A DNA stretch of 64,000 bases from Chryseobacterium sp. H1D6B (lineage in GTDB: Bacteria > Bacteroidota > Bacteroidia > Flavobacteriales > Weeksellaceae). Shown here piece by piece: positions 1 through 9,036 of the stretch. Where the stretch lies: assembly GCF_029892445.1 (NCBI RefSeq), contig NZ_JARXVJ010000001.1, forward strand, positions 4,464,001 to 4,528,000. The letters are read 5' to 3'. How positions within the stretch are numbered: position 1 is the stretch's first letter; each line of letters starts with the position of its first letter. The notes beneath the pieces are model-generated. The model made no database searches and was not told the origin of the DNA. It saw only the letters and a program-made list of their open reading frames with translations. Both the position numbers and the translations under genes were made by a program.

Positions 1-2
1 TA

Positions 3-347
3 AATAAAGACGTAGAGGGTTTGTACAAATTGATTACGGACGGCTTTATTGATGCTCCTGAGGGAAACATCAGTTTAGAGCTTCCTAATGATATTATAGA
101 GCTTCATTTTGAAAAGAACTACGGCCAGCCTACTGTTCAATTTATCCAGTACATTAATAAAAATAGAAAATACGTAGGTAAATCCCAGTTTCTGAATAAG
201 AAACAGATCGATATGATTTTTGGGAAAACTAATGGTAAAGCAAATTTGTATAACAAGGCATCTGCAAACAGACCCGCCAATACGAATACCGCTGCTGAGA
301 ATCATATAAATCCGGCCGCTAATTCTACTCCAAAAAGTAAAAAATAA
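3..347 (+). CDS. C-terminal part of an unidentified protein, cut by the window start
   Basis: The reading frame is open to the left edge (first complete codon at position 3), so the true start lies outside the window. A TTG at 21 could be read as a start but nothing favours it. About 114 residues are visible. The first two thirds look globular, with alternating acidic and aromatic residues. The last 30 or so residues are low-complexity, rich in Asn, Ala, Pro and Lys, and end in a basic tail, which suggests a disordered C-terminus. I do not recognise the family and infer no function. A hairpin with a T-tract follows at 369-396. Confidence 0.6.
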   Translation, partial: NKDVEGLYKLITDGFIDAPEGNISLELPNDIIELHFEKNYGQPTVQFIQYINKNRKYVGKSQFLNKKQIDMIFGKTNGKANLYNKASANRPANTNTAAENHINPAANSTPKSKK

Positions 348-368
348 CCCCTATTTAAAAATATACTT

Positions 369-396
369 AACTCATTCTATACGGATGGGTTTTTTA
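369..396 (+). terminator. Probable intrinsic terminator
   Basis: AACTCATTC and GGATGGGTT can pair through G-U wobbles around a 5-nt loop, and a run of T follows. It sits 22 bases after the stop of the upstream gene and just before the next promoter. Confidence 0.5.
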
Positions 397-400
397 TTTT

Positions 401-408
401 TACTTTTG
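401..408 (+). promoter_or_regulatory. Bacteroidota -7 promoter box
   Basis: TACTTTTG fits the Bacteroidota -7 consensus TAnnTTTG and lies 20 bases before the ATG of the ABC ATPase gene. I see no convincing -33 TTG. Confidence 0.5.
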
Positions 409-428
409 CAAAAAGATCATTACAACTT

Positions 429-1139
429 ATGTCTCTTCAAATAATCAATCTGACCAAAAAATTTGGTGAACAAACCGCACTTGACAACATCAATATTTCA
501 ATTGACAAAAATGAAATCATAGGTCTTCTCGGTCCCAACGGAGCAGGGAAATCTACCTTAATGAAATCTATTGTCGGTGCCCTAAAAATAGATGAAGGCG
601 AGATAATTTTTAACGGCCAGAATATTTCGGAATACGAAATTGAAAGTAAGAAAAACATTGGATTTCTTCCTGAAAATAATCCACTATACTTAGAAATGTA
701 TGTAAAGGAATATCTGCAATTCGTAGCTAATATTCATAAAATTTCTGAAACAAGAGTGGATGAAGTAATAGAACTGGTAGGAATCACACCCGAAAAGTCT
801 AAAAAAATCAGCCAGCTTTCAAAAGGGTACAAACAGAGAGTCGGTTTAGCGCAGGCCATTATTCATCAGCCTGATCTATTGATCTTAGATGAACCTACTA
901 ACGGTCTTGATCCTAACCAGATCATTGAGATCCGAAACGTAGTAAAAGAAATCGGTAAAGAGAAAACTGTTCTGCTTTCTACCCACATCATGCAGGAAGT
1001 AGAAGCACTGTGTTCCCGTGTAATTCTTATCCACAAAGGAACTATTCTACAGGATTGTCCGATTGATGAATTTAGAGGCAAATTCGGAAGTTTAGAAGAG
1101 GCTTTTGCGAGTTATACCCAGACACAAACTATTTCTTAG
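429..1139 (+). CDS. ABC transporter ATP-binding protein, GldA-like
   Basis: This is a nucleotide-binding subunit of an ABC transporter. The Walker A motif GPNGAGKS is at residues 35-42, the signature LSKGYKQ at 130-136, Walker B LLILDEP at 150-156, and the H-loop His at 186. The overall sequence closely resembles the gliding-motility ATPase GldA and the ABC-2 exporter ATPases. At 236 residues it lacks the C-terminal extension of roughly 60 residues that I recall for typical GldA proteins. No permease gene (GldF/GldG type) lies next to it, so the membrane partner must be encoded elsewhere. The ATPase assignment is secure; a role in gliding or T9SS is only suggested by similarity. Confidence 0.9.
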   Translation: MSLQIINLTKKFGEQTALDNINISIDKNEIIGLLGPNGAGKSTLMKSIVGALKIDEGEIIFNGQNISEYEIESKKNIGFLPENNPLYLEMYVKEYLQFVANIHKISETRVDEVIELVGITPEKSKKISQLSKGYKQRVGLAQAIIHQPDLLILDEPTNGLDPNQIIEIRNVVKEIGKEKTVLLSTHIMQEVEALCSRVILIHKGTILQDCPIDEFRGKFGSLEEAFASYTQTQTIS

Positions 1140-1145
1140 TGGCTT

Positions 1146-1153
1146 TATATTTG
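1146..1153 (+). promoter_or_regulatory. Bacteroidota -7 promoter box
   Basis: TATATTTG matches TAnnTTTG and lies 28 bases upstream of the ATG at 1182. An imperfect inverted repeat (ATTTGCTG / CAGTAAAT) overlaps its 3' side. Confidence 0.5.
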
Positions 1154-1181
1154 CTGTAATTTTTTCAGTAAATATAACGAC

Positions 1182-1631
1182 ATGGTTAAACAAATTTTAT
1201 TCAGCATAGGTATTGCTACCCAGTTTTCTTTAGTTTCAGCCAAAGAATTGAAGAATGAATTTCATTTGATCAATTCTGAAAAAAGCATTAATAATTCTGT
1301 TCATCAGAAACTGCCAAAAACAGTAACGATCAAGACAAAGAAATTTAAAATAAAGATCGATCTGCAGGCTAACGGAACTTATAGATATCAATCCTGGGCA
1401 TCAAATGCAAAAAGCAATGCAAAACCAAACTTGATTATTTATAACGGTGAATTGATTCCAGACGGCAGCGGAGGCAACTATTATTATGAATTTAAAAATA
1501 AAGATTATACGTATCAGGTATGGAGAAATTATCTTACAGATTCTGCTTCAAAAGCGCCTTATACCCTGGTAGTAAATGATAAAAACGGTAATGAAGTCGT
1601 AAATGAAGACGGCCAGGTCTTAAAAAGATAA
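1182..1631 (+). CDS. Secreted hypothetical protein
   Basis: The 149-residue product begins with a basic residue and a hydrophobic stretch ending in VSA, a plausible Sec signal peptide cleaved near residue 20. The mature part is rich in Lys, Asn and Tyr, with alternating hydrophobic residues typical of a small beta-sandwich (residues 47-149). It contains no Cys and no catalytic motif I can name. It has its own promoter box and terminator, so it is probably monocistronic. Function unknown; most likely periplasmic or extracellular. Confidence 0.75.
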   Translation: MVKQILFSIGIATQFSLVSAKELKNEFHLINSEKSINNSVHQKLPKTVTIKTKKFKIKIDLQANGTYRYQSWASNAKSNAKPNLIIYNGELIPDGSGGNYYYEFKNKDYTYQVWRNYLTDSASKAPYTLVVNDKNGNEVVNEDGQVLKR

Positions 1632-1657
1632 AAAAGCTCCAATAATGGGGCTTTTTT
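1631..1657. terminator. Bidirectional terminator between convergent genes
   Basis: AAAAAGCTCC, a 6-nt loop, then GGGGCTTTTTT. It has A/T tracts on both sides, so it can serve the secreted protein gene on the left and the patatin gene on the right. Confidence 0.8.
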
Positions 1658-1660
1658 ATG

Positions 1661-2461
1661 CTATATGCCTAATTTTTTTAATTCCGGAAAAAAATAACTT
1701 TCAGCAAAGCTTTCTTTTGCCGAACTGTATCCAATATTGAAAATCTCTTCCAGCCGGTCCTTTTTCCTTTCAAAGGTTCCATAATTGGATAATTCCTGTG
1801 ACGAGATAAACCAGTCACAATGCTCGAATTTCACCTTTTCAATTCTATAAGAAAGAAGGTCGTATGAACGTGAAACAATGGCTTTAATTGTTTTCAGATC
1901 ATTAATATCGATCTCATGGGGCGGAGAAACAAAGACACCGATGAGTTTTTCACATTCCTCTCTGATGATGTCTGCAGGAAAGTTATTTAAAACCCCGCCG
2001 TCACAGTACATTTCTTCCCCTAAAATATAAGGGGTTGTAATTCCAGGAATAGAACAGGACGCTATAACAGCATCCGTCACCTTAAAGCTTTCATCAAATA
2101 TTTTTTGAGTCCCGGAAACCAGTTCAGTAGCAACAATTTTGACTTCTTTATCCAGATCCCCGATTTTCATATCCTTAAAAATAGGTTTCAGATAGTTATT
2201 AAAAATAACGGAAGAGACAAGTCCCGGCTGATTAAAAGTAAAATGCTTCCAGTTGAAAAAATAAATCGATTGAAAAAAGTCTAGAATCTCTTCAGGAGTT
2301 TTTCCTACGGCATACAGGCAGCCTACGATAGAACCCGCGCTGCAGCATGATAAAACATCTACATTAATGTTTTTTTCGTTCAAGAATTTTAAAACTCCCG
2401 CATGGGCAATGCCCTTCGTTCCGCCGCCGGATAAAACCAATCCTGTTTTGTCAAAATTCAT
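1661..2461 (-). CDS. Patatin-like phospholipase family protein
   Basis: This is a patatin-fold serine lipase or esterase acting through a Ser-Asp dyad. The oxyanion loop SGGGTKG is at residues 11-17, the nucleophile Ser41 lies in CCSAGS, and the catalytic Asp154 lies in DGG. At 266 residues it matches the RssA-type bacterial patatins. There is no signal peptide, so it should be cytoplasmic. The first Gly of the usual GxSxG nucleophile elbow is Cys39 here (TGC TGC AGC on the coding strand), which is uncommon. The rest of the fold motifs are intact, so I expect an active enzyme, but substrate is unknown. Confidence 0.85.
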   Translation of the reverse strand: MNFDKTGLVLSGGGTKGIAHAGVLKFLNEKNINVDVLSCCSAGSIVGCLYAVGKTPEEILDFFQSIYFFNWKHFTFNQPGLVSSVIFNNYLKPIFKDMKIGDLDKEVKIVATELVSGTQKIFDESFKVTDAVIASCSIPGITTPYILGEEMYCDGGVLNNFPADIIREECEKLIGVFVSPPHEIDINDLKTIKAIVSRSYDLLSYRIEKVKFEHCDWFISSQELSNYGTFERKKDRLEEIFNIGYSSAKESFAESYFFPELKKLGI

Positions 2462-2530
2462 AGAATAAAATTAAGAAAAGAACCGTACAAAACCAGATTA
2501 ATTTCCTTAAATATTCATTAAAAAATAATC

Positions 2531-2558
2531 AACAAAAAACCACAGACAAAATCTGTGG
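2531..2558 (-). terminator. Intrinsic terminator
   Basis: On the minus strand CCACAGA, a 5-nt loop and TCTGTGG form a 7-bp stem followed by TTTTTTGTT. It lies 22 bases beyond the stop of the secreted hypothetical gene at 2581-3168. Confidence 0.8.
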
Positions 2559-2580
2559 CCATGCTCAAAGCTTACTGCTT

Positions 2581-3168
2581 TTATTTCTCATCATAAATTT
2601 TAAGGATTTTCATCAGATCTTCATCTTTCTTCCAAGAATTGATCAACAGCAAAAGATCAGGATAAGCCGCAAATTTCTCTTTTAATTCATCTTTAAGGCT
2701 CGGGGTAAAAAAACCTGTTTCTTTGATGACTTTCTTATTTATAAAATCAATTATAAAATCAAATTTAGTAATATTTGCTCCTCCATAATACCAATCTCTA
2801 TACCATGTGATTTTACCTTCGTACTTGATTTCCAGAAGACCAATATCTTTGGTAAGGAAGGAACTTGATGAAATAAATTTTCTGGTTTCATTTTTGAGGT
2901 CTGTAATCTCCATATAATGGATATTAGATTCAGGGACTGCCGTCTTATGACCTAGTGAATCTAATACATATATATTATTAATATAAGTAGCTGCAGAGAA
3001 TTTTTTATTGCTAAAAATACCCACATTCTGAACTCTTGTTTTAATTGTATCTGAAGAGTTTTTTAAAACATATTTTATAGGAAAATGGTTTTCTCTATAT
3101 TTAAATTCGTTTTGAGAAAAAACTGAAATAAAACAAAATAACCCTAATAAAAAAGGTATCTTTTTCAT
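2581..3168 (-). CDS. Secreted hypothetical protein
   Basis: The product is 195 residues. The N-terminus (MKKIPFLLGLFCFISVFSQ) is a clear Sec signal peptide with the SQ cleavage context common in flavobacteria. The mature chain is mixed alpha/beta with many Lys and Tyr residues and no Cys after the signal peptide. There is no T9SS sorting domain and no lipobox. I do not recognise the family. Terminator hairpins lie on both flanks, so it is probably transcribed alone. Confidence 0.75.
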   Translation of the reverse strand: MKKIPFLLGLFCFISVFSQNEFKYRENHFPIKYVLKNSSDTIKTRVQNVGIFSNKKFSAATYINNIYVLDSLGHKTAVPESNIHYMEITDLKNETRKFISSSSFLTKDIGLLEIKYEGKITWYRDWYYGGANITKFDFIIDFINKKVIKETGFFTPSLKDELKEKFAAYPDLLLLINSWKKDEDLMKILKIYDEK

Positions 3169-3187
3169 AATTAAAGGTTTTACAAAT

Positions 3188-3211
3188 AAAGCCCAGGAAA
3201 ACCTGAGCTTT
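3188..3211 (-). terminator. Probable terminator of lpdA
   Basis: AAAGCTCAGG and CCTGGGCTTT (minus strand) pair around TTTT with one G-U wobble. It lies 25 bases past the lpdA stop codon, although no long U-tract follows. Confidence 0.5.
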
Positions 3212-3235
3212 AAATTTATTATAAAATAATATTGA

Positions 3236-4624
3236 TTAAATGTGAATCACCTCACCATAAGCAGCAGCAGCAGCTTCCATGATCGCCTCAGATACTGTAG
3301 GGTGCGGGTGGATAGATTTGATGATCTCATGGCCTGTAGTTTCTAGTTTTCTAGCAACAACAGCTTCAGCTACCATATCAGTTACTCCTTCACCGATCAT
3401 GTGGCATCCTAACCACTCACCGTATTTAGCATCGAAAATCACTTTGATAAAGCCGTCTGTATTTCCGTTTGCAGTAGCTTTACCGCTTGCAGAAAGAGGG
3501 AATTTACCTACTTTGATTTCATATCCTTTTTCCTTAGCCTGCTTTTCTGTAAGACCTACAGAAGCAACTTCAGGGTGGCAGTACGTACATCCAGGGATAT
3601 TACCGTAGTCAATTTTCTCTACGTGAATTCCTTTGATCTTTTCAACACAAGTAATTCCTTCAGCAGAAGCTACGTGAGCCAAAGCCTGAGTAGGGATAAT
3701 ATCTCCGATCGCATAGTAACCCGGTACAGAAGTTTCGTACCATTCGTTTACTAAAACTCTTCCTTTATCGGTTTTAATTCCTACTTCTTCCAACCCTATG
3801 TTTTCGATGTTGGCAGCAATTCCTACAGCAGAAAGTAAAATATCAGCTTCCAGCGTAATGTTTCCATTGGCTGTTTTTACGTTGGCTTTTACGCCTTCTC
3901 CGCTGGTATCAACGCTTTCTACAGAAGCATTGGTCATAATTTCAATACCTGTCTTTTTCAGAGATTTTTCTAGGTGTTTAGAAATTTCTTCATCTTCTAC
4001 AGGAACGATGTTCGGCATAAATTCAACAACAGTTACTTTAGTTCCCATTGTATTATAGAAGTCAGCAAACTCTACTCCAATCGCTCCAGAACCTACAACG
4101 ATCATAGATTTCGGCTGTTCAGGAAGACTTAGAGCCTGTCTGTATCCGATTACTTTTTTACCGTCCTGAGGTAAGTTCGGCAGTTCTCTTGAACGTGCTC
4201 CTGTCGCAATGATGATATTGCTTCCTGCATATTCAGTTACTTTACCGTCTTTATCTGTAACAGAAACTTTTTTGTCTTTTAAAATTTTAGCGGTACCAAG
4301 AATGACATCGATCTTGTTCTTTTTCATCAAGAACTCAATCCCTTTGCTCATTTTGTTGGCAACTCCACGGCTTCTTTGAATTACGTTTGGAAATTCAAAG
4401 CTTGGCTCCACTTTATTCAAACCATAATCTTCTGCGTGATTGATGTAATGAAAAACCTGAGCAGACTTCAACAAAGCTTTAGTTGGAATACATCCCCAGT
4501 TAAGGCAGATTCCTCCTAAATTTTCTTTCTCGATAATTGCAGTTTTGAAACCCAATTGTGCCGCTCTAATTGCTGTAACATATCCACCAGGACCACTTCC
4601 GATGACAATAATATCGTAGTTCAT
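3236..4624 (-). CDS. lpdA: Dihydrolipoyl dehydrogenase (E3)
   Basis: This flavoprotein reoxidises the dihydrolipoyl groups of 2-oxoacid dehydrogenase complexes using NAD+. The N-terminal FAD-binding motif GSGPGGY is at residues 9-15. The redox-active disulfide is Cys40-Cys45 in GGICLNWGCIPTK. A second dinucleotide fold (GSGAIGVEF) binds NAD, and the C-terminal dimerisation domain has the catalytic HPHPT segment. At 462 residues it is full length. It is apparently monocistronic. The E1 alpha/beta fusion at 27853-30291 is a plausible partner in the same cytoplasmic complex, but no E2 gene is visible. Confidence 0.97.
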   Translation of the reverse strand: MNYDIIVIGSGPGGYVTAIRAAQLGFKTAIIEKENLGGICLNWGCIPTKALLKSAQVFHYINHAEDYGLNKVEPSFEFPNVIQRSRGVANKMSKGIEFLMKKNKIDVILGTAKILKDKKVSVTDKDGKVTEYAGSNIIIATGARSRELPNLPQDGKKVIGYRQALSLPEQPKSMIVVGSGAIGVEFADFYNTMGTKVTVVEFMPNIVPVEDEEISKHLEKSLKKTGIEIMTNASVESVDTSGEGVKANVKTANGNITLEADILLSAVGIAANIENIGLEEVGIKTDKGRVLVNEWYETSVPGYYAIGDIIPTQALAHVASAEGITCVEKIKGIHVEKIDYGNIPGCTYCHPEVASVGLTEKQAKEKGYEIKVGKFPLSASGKATANGNTDGFIKVIFDAKYGEWLGCHMIGEGVTDMVAEAVVARKLETTGHEIIKSIHPHPTVSEAIMEAAAAAYGEVIHI

Positions 4625-4810
4625 TAGTTTAAAATTTTATGCGAATTTAAGGAAAAATATTGGATGTTTCATGTTTCTGTCATTTCGTGTTTGCACGCAG
4701 GTGAAAGGATAAATTCATTAAATTATACCTAAAAAAAGAGGACACAAAAGTATTCTCTTTTAATAAATTTTCTTTTAAAGTATCGAATTCATAAAAATCA
4801 AATTATAGAA

Positions 4811-7486
4811 TTAATCTATTTGAATTTCAATATTTCGTTTTAAAGGCAGATTTTTTGATGAATTTCCAACTAAAATTCTATAAGTTCCATTTTCTATGAC
4901 CCAGTTCATTTTTTCATCTAAAAATTTTAATTCTTCCACCGGCACTTCTATGGTGATCTGTTTTGATTCTCCAGGTTTCAAATATACTTTTTGAAAGCCT
5001 TTTAATTCAATAACCGGCCTTGAAACTGAAGCAAGCAGATCTTTTACATACAGCTGAACCACTTCGCTGCCTGATTGTGAACCTGTATTTTTCACTTGAA
5101 CCGTGGCGGTAATAGTATCATTTTGAGTATATTTCTCTTTATTAAATTTCAAATCTGACAATTCAAAAGTAGTATAACTTAATCCGAAACCAAACGGATA
5201 CAAAGGTTCTCCGCTCAGATCATAATAATCATTTCCTCTTCCAGTGGGATAATGATTGTAGGTCAAAGGAAGCTGCCCTTCCTCGATCGGAAATGTAATC
5301 GGTACTTTTCCTGATGGGTTTTCGGCACCAAAAAGCACTTTTGCAACAGCGTTTCCGCCTTCTTCTCCAGGATACCAGATATCTAAAATGGCTCCCGCCT
5401 TATCTTTCCAATCTGTAGTTTTTATAGCAGAACCGCCCACCAATACAACTGTTGTAGGTTTATTTAATTTTGAAACTTCATGAATAAATTGTTCTTGATT
5501 TCCGGGAAGACTTAAAGAAGAACGGTCCTGAAATTCACCCTCATGAATTCCTGCTGTGACAATAATATAATCTGCATATTGAGCCGATTTTAAAGCATCA
5601 TTAAAGTCTTTTTGATAGGTGTTTAAGCCGTAATTTCATATCAGTTCAATGTTTGCTTCTCCTCTGTTTTCATGAAACTCAACCATAATATCATATTCTT
5701 GTCCTTTCACAAAATCTACATCAATAGTTTTGGTAGAATAACTTAGCTTTTCCCATTGATCAACCGCCAGTTTTCCGTTTAAATACAATCTGAAACCATC
5801 ATTTCCGCGCAGACCGAGCTTAAATCTTCCAGAGCCGGGCGCTTCTAATTTTCCTGTCCAGCGGATGCTGTAATTGTCCGGCTGCAGTTTTTCAGGATCC
5901 GGGGAATATAAAGTCCATTTAAAATCCAGCTGTTCATCCTGTCTTTCAAAAGCCGGCTTTCCTTTTAACTCACTGTCTGCAAAATAATTTCCTTTTAAGC
6001 CTTTTCTATTTTCAAAAGATAAAAACTCTTTCGGAACAGCTGTAAAATCCTTTAAATTCCAGCCGGCCCCTTTTGAGTAAAGAACTTCAATATTTTTATT
6101 TTTAGTGTAATTCTTTATTCCCTCTAAAATACTCACTTTCTTATTTCCCGGCCCGGAATAACCGCCCAGTCTGGCATCTACAGCGTCAGTTCCGACAATT
6201 AATATCTTTTTTACATTTTCAGGAATCGGAAGTGTATTGTTCTTGTTTTGAAGCAGTACAAAGGATTCCGCAGCTGCTTTTTCTGCTAAGGGTTTATGAT
6301 TGAGTTTTTTTAATGCTGTAATTTCTTTCTGGGAAACGTAGGGATTTTCAAACAATCCTAATTCAAATTTAGCTCTCAAAACTCTCGCTGCTGCATCATC
6401 AATTCTTTCCTTAGAAATTCTTCCATCCAAAAACGGCGGAATAAATAATTTATAATGACTGTATTCTGTCTGGAAAATCACATCCAAACCGGCATTCACA
6501 GCCTGGGCAGAAGCATCATCATAATCTTTTGCCGTAAAATGCAGGACATTCGCTCCGCCTACCGCACTTGCATCACTAATCACAAATCCTTTAAAACCCC
6601 ATTCCTCCTTCAATTTTTCAGTCAGAAGCCAGTGATTGGCTGTCGAGGGACGACCGTCAAGCAGATTGTATGAAGTCATGACCGACTTGCTTTTTCCTTG
6701 TGTAAATGCTTTATGAAAAGGTACGAGATGGGTTTCTTCTAAATATCTTCTGCTCCAATGGATGGGATAAGAATCCCTTCCGCCTTCTCCAACGTTGGCT
6801 AAAAAATGTTTCGGGGTCGTGATAATTCCTTCTTTTTCAAAAGAACTTACAAAACTAACCCCCATTACAGAGGTCAAAAATGGATCTTCCCCATACGTTT
6901 CTTCCGTCCTCCCCCATCTCACATCACTTGCTAAATTTACCACCGGAGTTAAAACCTGCCGGATTCCTCTCAATCTTGATTCTTTAGCAATGGCGGCAGC
7001 AACTGCTTTCATCAAATCAGGATTGAATGAAGCTGACAGACCAATTGCCTGAGGAAAAGCAGTTGCTCCTTCTCTCATTAAACCGTGCAGCGCTTCATCA
7101 AAAGGAATAATAGGAATTCCTAATCTTGATTCTTCAACAAAGTATTTTTGGATAGCATTTATTTTTTTTGCTAATCTTTCGGCATCTTCATCCGCATTAT
7201 ACTGCAGCATCTGTCCGGCCGGGCCGCCGCCTTGATTGCCGGCACTCACCTGCAGTCCGAAAATTCCATGAGCATATTGATTCTTCGGAACGTTATCTAA
7301 ATCTCCGGGAATCATGAAGCACTGCCAGAATTTTTCTTCGGGAGTCATTCTTTTTAATAAATCCTGGACTCTGGCTTCAACAGGCTGTTTAGGATCTTTA
7401 TATAAAGGTTTTTGAGCCTGTACCGAAAAGTAAACGTAATTTAATAATAAAGCAATTCCTGTAATTTTAAAACGAATCAAATCCAT
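4811..7486 (-). pseudogene. Glycoside hydrolase family 3 protein with PA14 domain, interrupted by an in-frame TGA
   Basis: Read through, this is an 891-codon secreted GH3 beta-glycosidase: signal peptide (residues 1-24), GH3 catalytic barrel with nucleophile Asp305 in VISDAS, a PA14 domain from about residue 500 interrupting the alpha/beta sandwich, and a C-terminal fibronectin-III-like domain. The frame is broken by TGA at 5636-5638, after the segment GEANIELI near the end of the PA14 domain. The same frame then continues without a shift (NYG, then the GH3 C-domain). TGA is one base from TGG, so a Trp codon was probably lost. Either the gene is a recent pseudogene, the base is a sequencing error, or the stop is read through. 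Its start codon overlaps the fucosidase stop by one base (TAATG), indicating translational coupling. Confidence 0.88.
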
Positions 7487-8928
7487 TACTGCGTTATTTG
7501 AACTGCTGTTGAATACTTTAATTTTGTGCGTTCTTCAGGAAGCTGAACTTTAATGATATTTCCTGATTTTTTCCATTTAATTTTAGAAGAAATCCCTAAA
7601 ACTTTCAATGATTTGGGTTTAAAATTCTCAGGAACTGAAAAAGTAAGATTTGAAGGCGGCTGATAGTCTGACTGTTCATCAATATGGAAAACATTTAACG
7701 TTTTTCCGTTTTTTGACTGCGTATAATAATAGTTTCCTTCATGGTAAGGTGATACAGCTCTTGTGGCAAAAACTGCGGACTGATTTTGATCCATCCAGCC
7801 TGAAATTTCTTTTAATCTTTCATACACTACTGCATCGTAATCTCCGTCTGGACCGGGAGCGATATTCATCAGATAATTTCCGCCTCTTGAAATAATTTTG
7901 ATTAAAGTTTCAATGATCTTCTGGGAAGATTTATAGTGGTCATTCGGAACATAGGAAAAAGAATCTCCCATCGTGATGCAGCTTTCCCAAGGAATTGAAA
8001 GGGCATTTTCCGGAACAGCCTGTTCGGGAGTTACATAATTTTCCCATTTTCCGGGAACCGTACGGTCTACGATGATAATTCCGGGCTGGTTTTTACGGGC
8101 CATTGCACCAATTTTATCCATATCAATATCCTGTTCCACTTTAATGGTTCTCTGCCATTCAACATTTGGGTCAATCGTATGGAACGGGCGTACCCAGCCT
8201 CCATCCAGCCAAAGAATGTCTATTTTCCCATAATTGGAGGTAATTTCGTTAAGCTGATTAAAAGTGAATTTTTTAAAGTTTTCCCATCTTTCCGGATATT
8301 TTTTAGGATCGTAGTTTACATTTCTGTCTTTCGGCGGAAAATAAGACCACCAGTAATCATCAGAATGCCAGTCGGGTTTAGAAAAATAAGCTCCAATTTT
8401 AAAACCATCTTTTCTGAAAGCGTTGAAAATTTCTTTCGTAACATCGGATTTCGGATTTTTAGAAAAAGGTGTTTTTGAAGAGGTGATTTTATAATCAGAT
8501 TGTTTCGTGTCAAACATTGTAAAACCGTCATGATGTTTTGTTGTAAACACCACGTATTTCATCCCGGCTTTTTTTGCGGCATCTGCCCATTTTTGGGGAT
8601 TAAACTGAACCGGATTAAAAGAGGTCTGAAGATTTTCGTAATTCTTTACGTATTCATTGTATGTTTTTCCGTGTTCAGATTTCCGCTGGGTCCAGGATTC
8701 ATCTTCCGGACATACACTCCAGCTTTCAACAATTCCCCACTGGCTGTACGTTCCCCAATGCATGAAAAGACCGAATTTTAAGTCCTGCCATTCTTCTAAA
8801 TTTTTTACAACAAGAGGATCAGCAGGTTTTTCGTATCCTTCCGAGACGTTATGAGCCTGTGAAAAAAGCGTTGATGAAAGAAAAAATGATGATAGAAATA
8901 GGGTTTTAGTTTTTTGTTTTAGGAGCAT
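7486..8928 (-). CDS. Alpha-L-fucosidase, GH29
   Basis: This retaining exo-enzyme removes alpha-L-fucose from glycans. A signal peptide ending near residue 23 (TLFSQA) points to the periplasm or cell surface. The GH29 hallmark FGLFMHWG lies near residue 55, and the catalytic nucleophile is Asp242 in LWLDGGW. At 480 residues it has the usual catalytic domain plus a small C-terminal beta-sandwich. It is the first gene of a two-gene operon with the GH3-PA14 glycosidase, an arrangement suited to trimming fucosylated plant or host oligosaccharides. No SusC/SusD pair lies beside it, so this is not a complete polysaccharide utilisation locus. Confidence 0.95.
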   Translation of the reverse strand: MLLKQKTKTLFLSSFFLSSTLFSQAHNVSEGYEKPADPLVVKNLEEWQDLKFGLFMHWGTYSQWGIVESWSVCPEDESWTQRKSEHGKTYNEYVKNYENLQTSFNPVQFNPQKWADAAKKAGMKYVVFTTKHHDGFTMFDTKQSDYKITSSKTPFSKNPKSDVTKEIFNAFRKDGFKIGAYFSKPDWHSDDYWWSYFPPKDRNVNYDPKKYPERWENFKKFTFNQLNEITSNYGKIDILWLDGGWVRPFHTIDPNVEWQRTIKVEQDIDMDKIGAMARKNQPGIIIVDRTVPGKWENYVTPEQAVPENALSIPWESCITMGDSFSYVPNDHYKSSQKIIETLIKIISRGGNYLMNIAPGPDGDYDAVVYERLKEISGWMDQNQSAVFATRAVSPYHEGNYYYTQSKNGKTLNVFHIDEQSDYQPPSNLTFSVPENFKPKSLKVLGISSKIKWKKSGNIIKVQLPEERTKLKYSTAVQITQ

Positions 8929-9036
8929 AAAGAAATACTTTGTGCTAATTTAATCATCATTTAATAAAATAACAACTATCTTAATTTCAAAGTTCTTCCG
9001 AGTCTATTGAAATAATTACCATTGAAATTTTTGATG

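Noticed and set aside
5636..5638. Selenocysteine or Trp recoding of the TGA
   Set aside because: No Sec machinery or evident SECIS hairpin is seen, and other genes here end normally in TGA or TAA, so a code change is unlikely.
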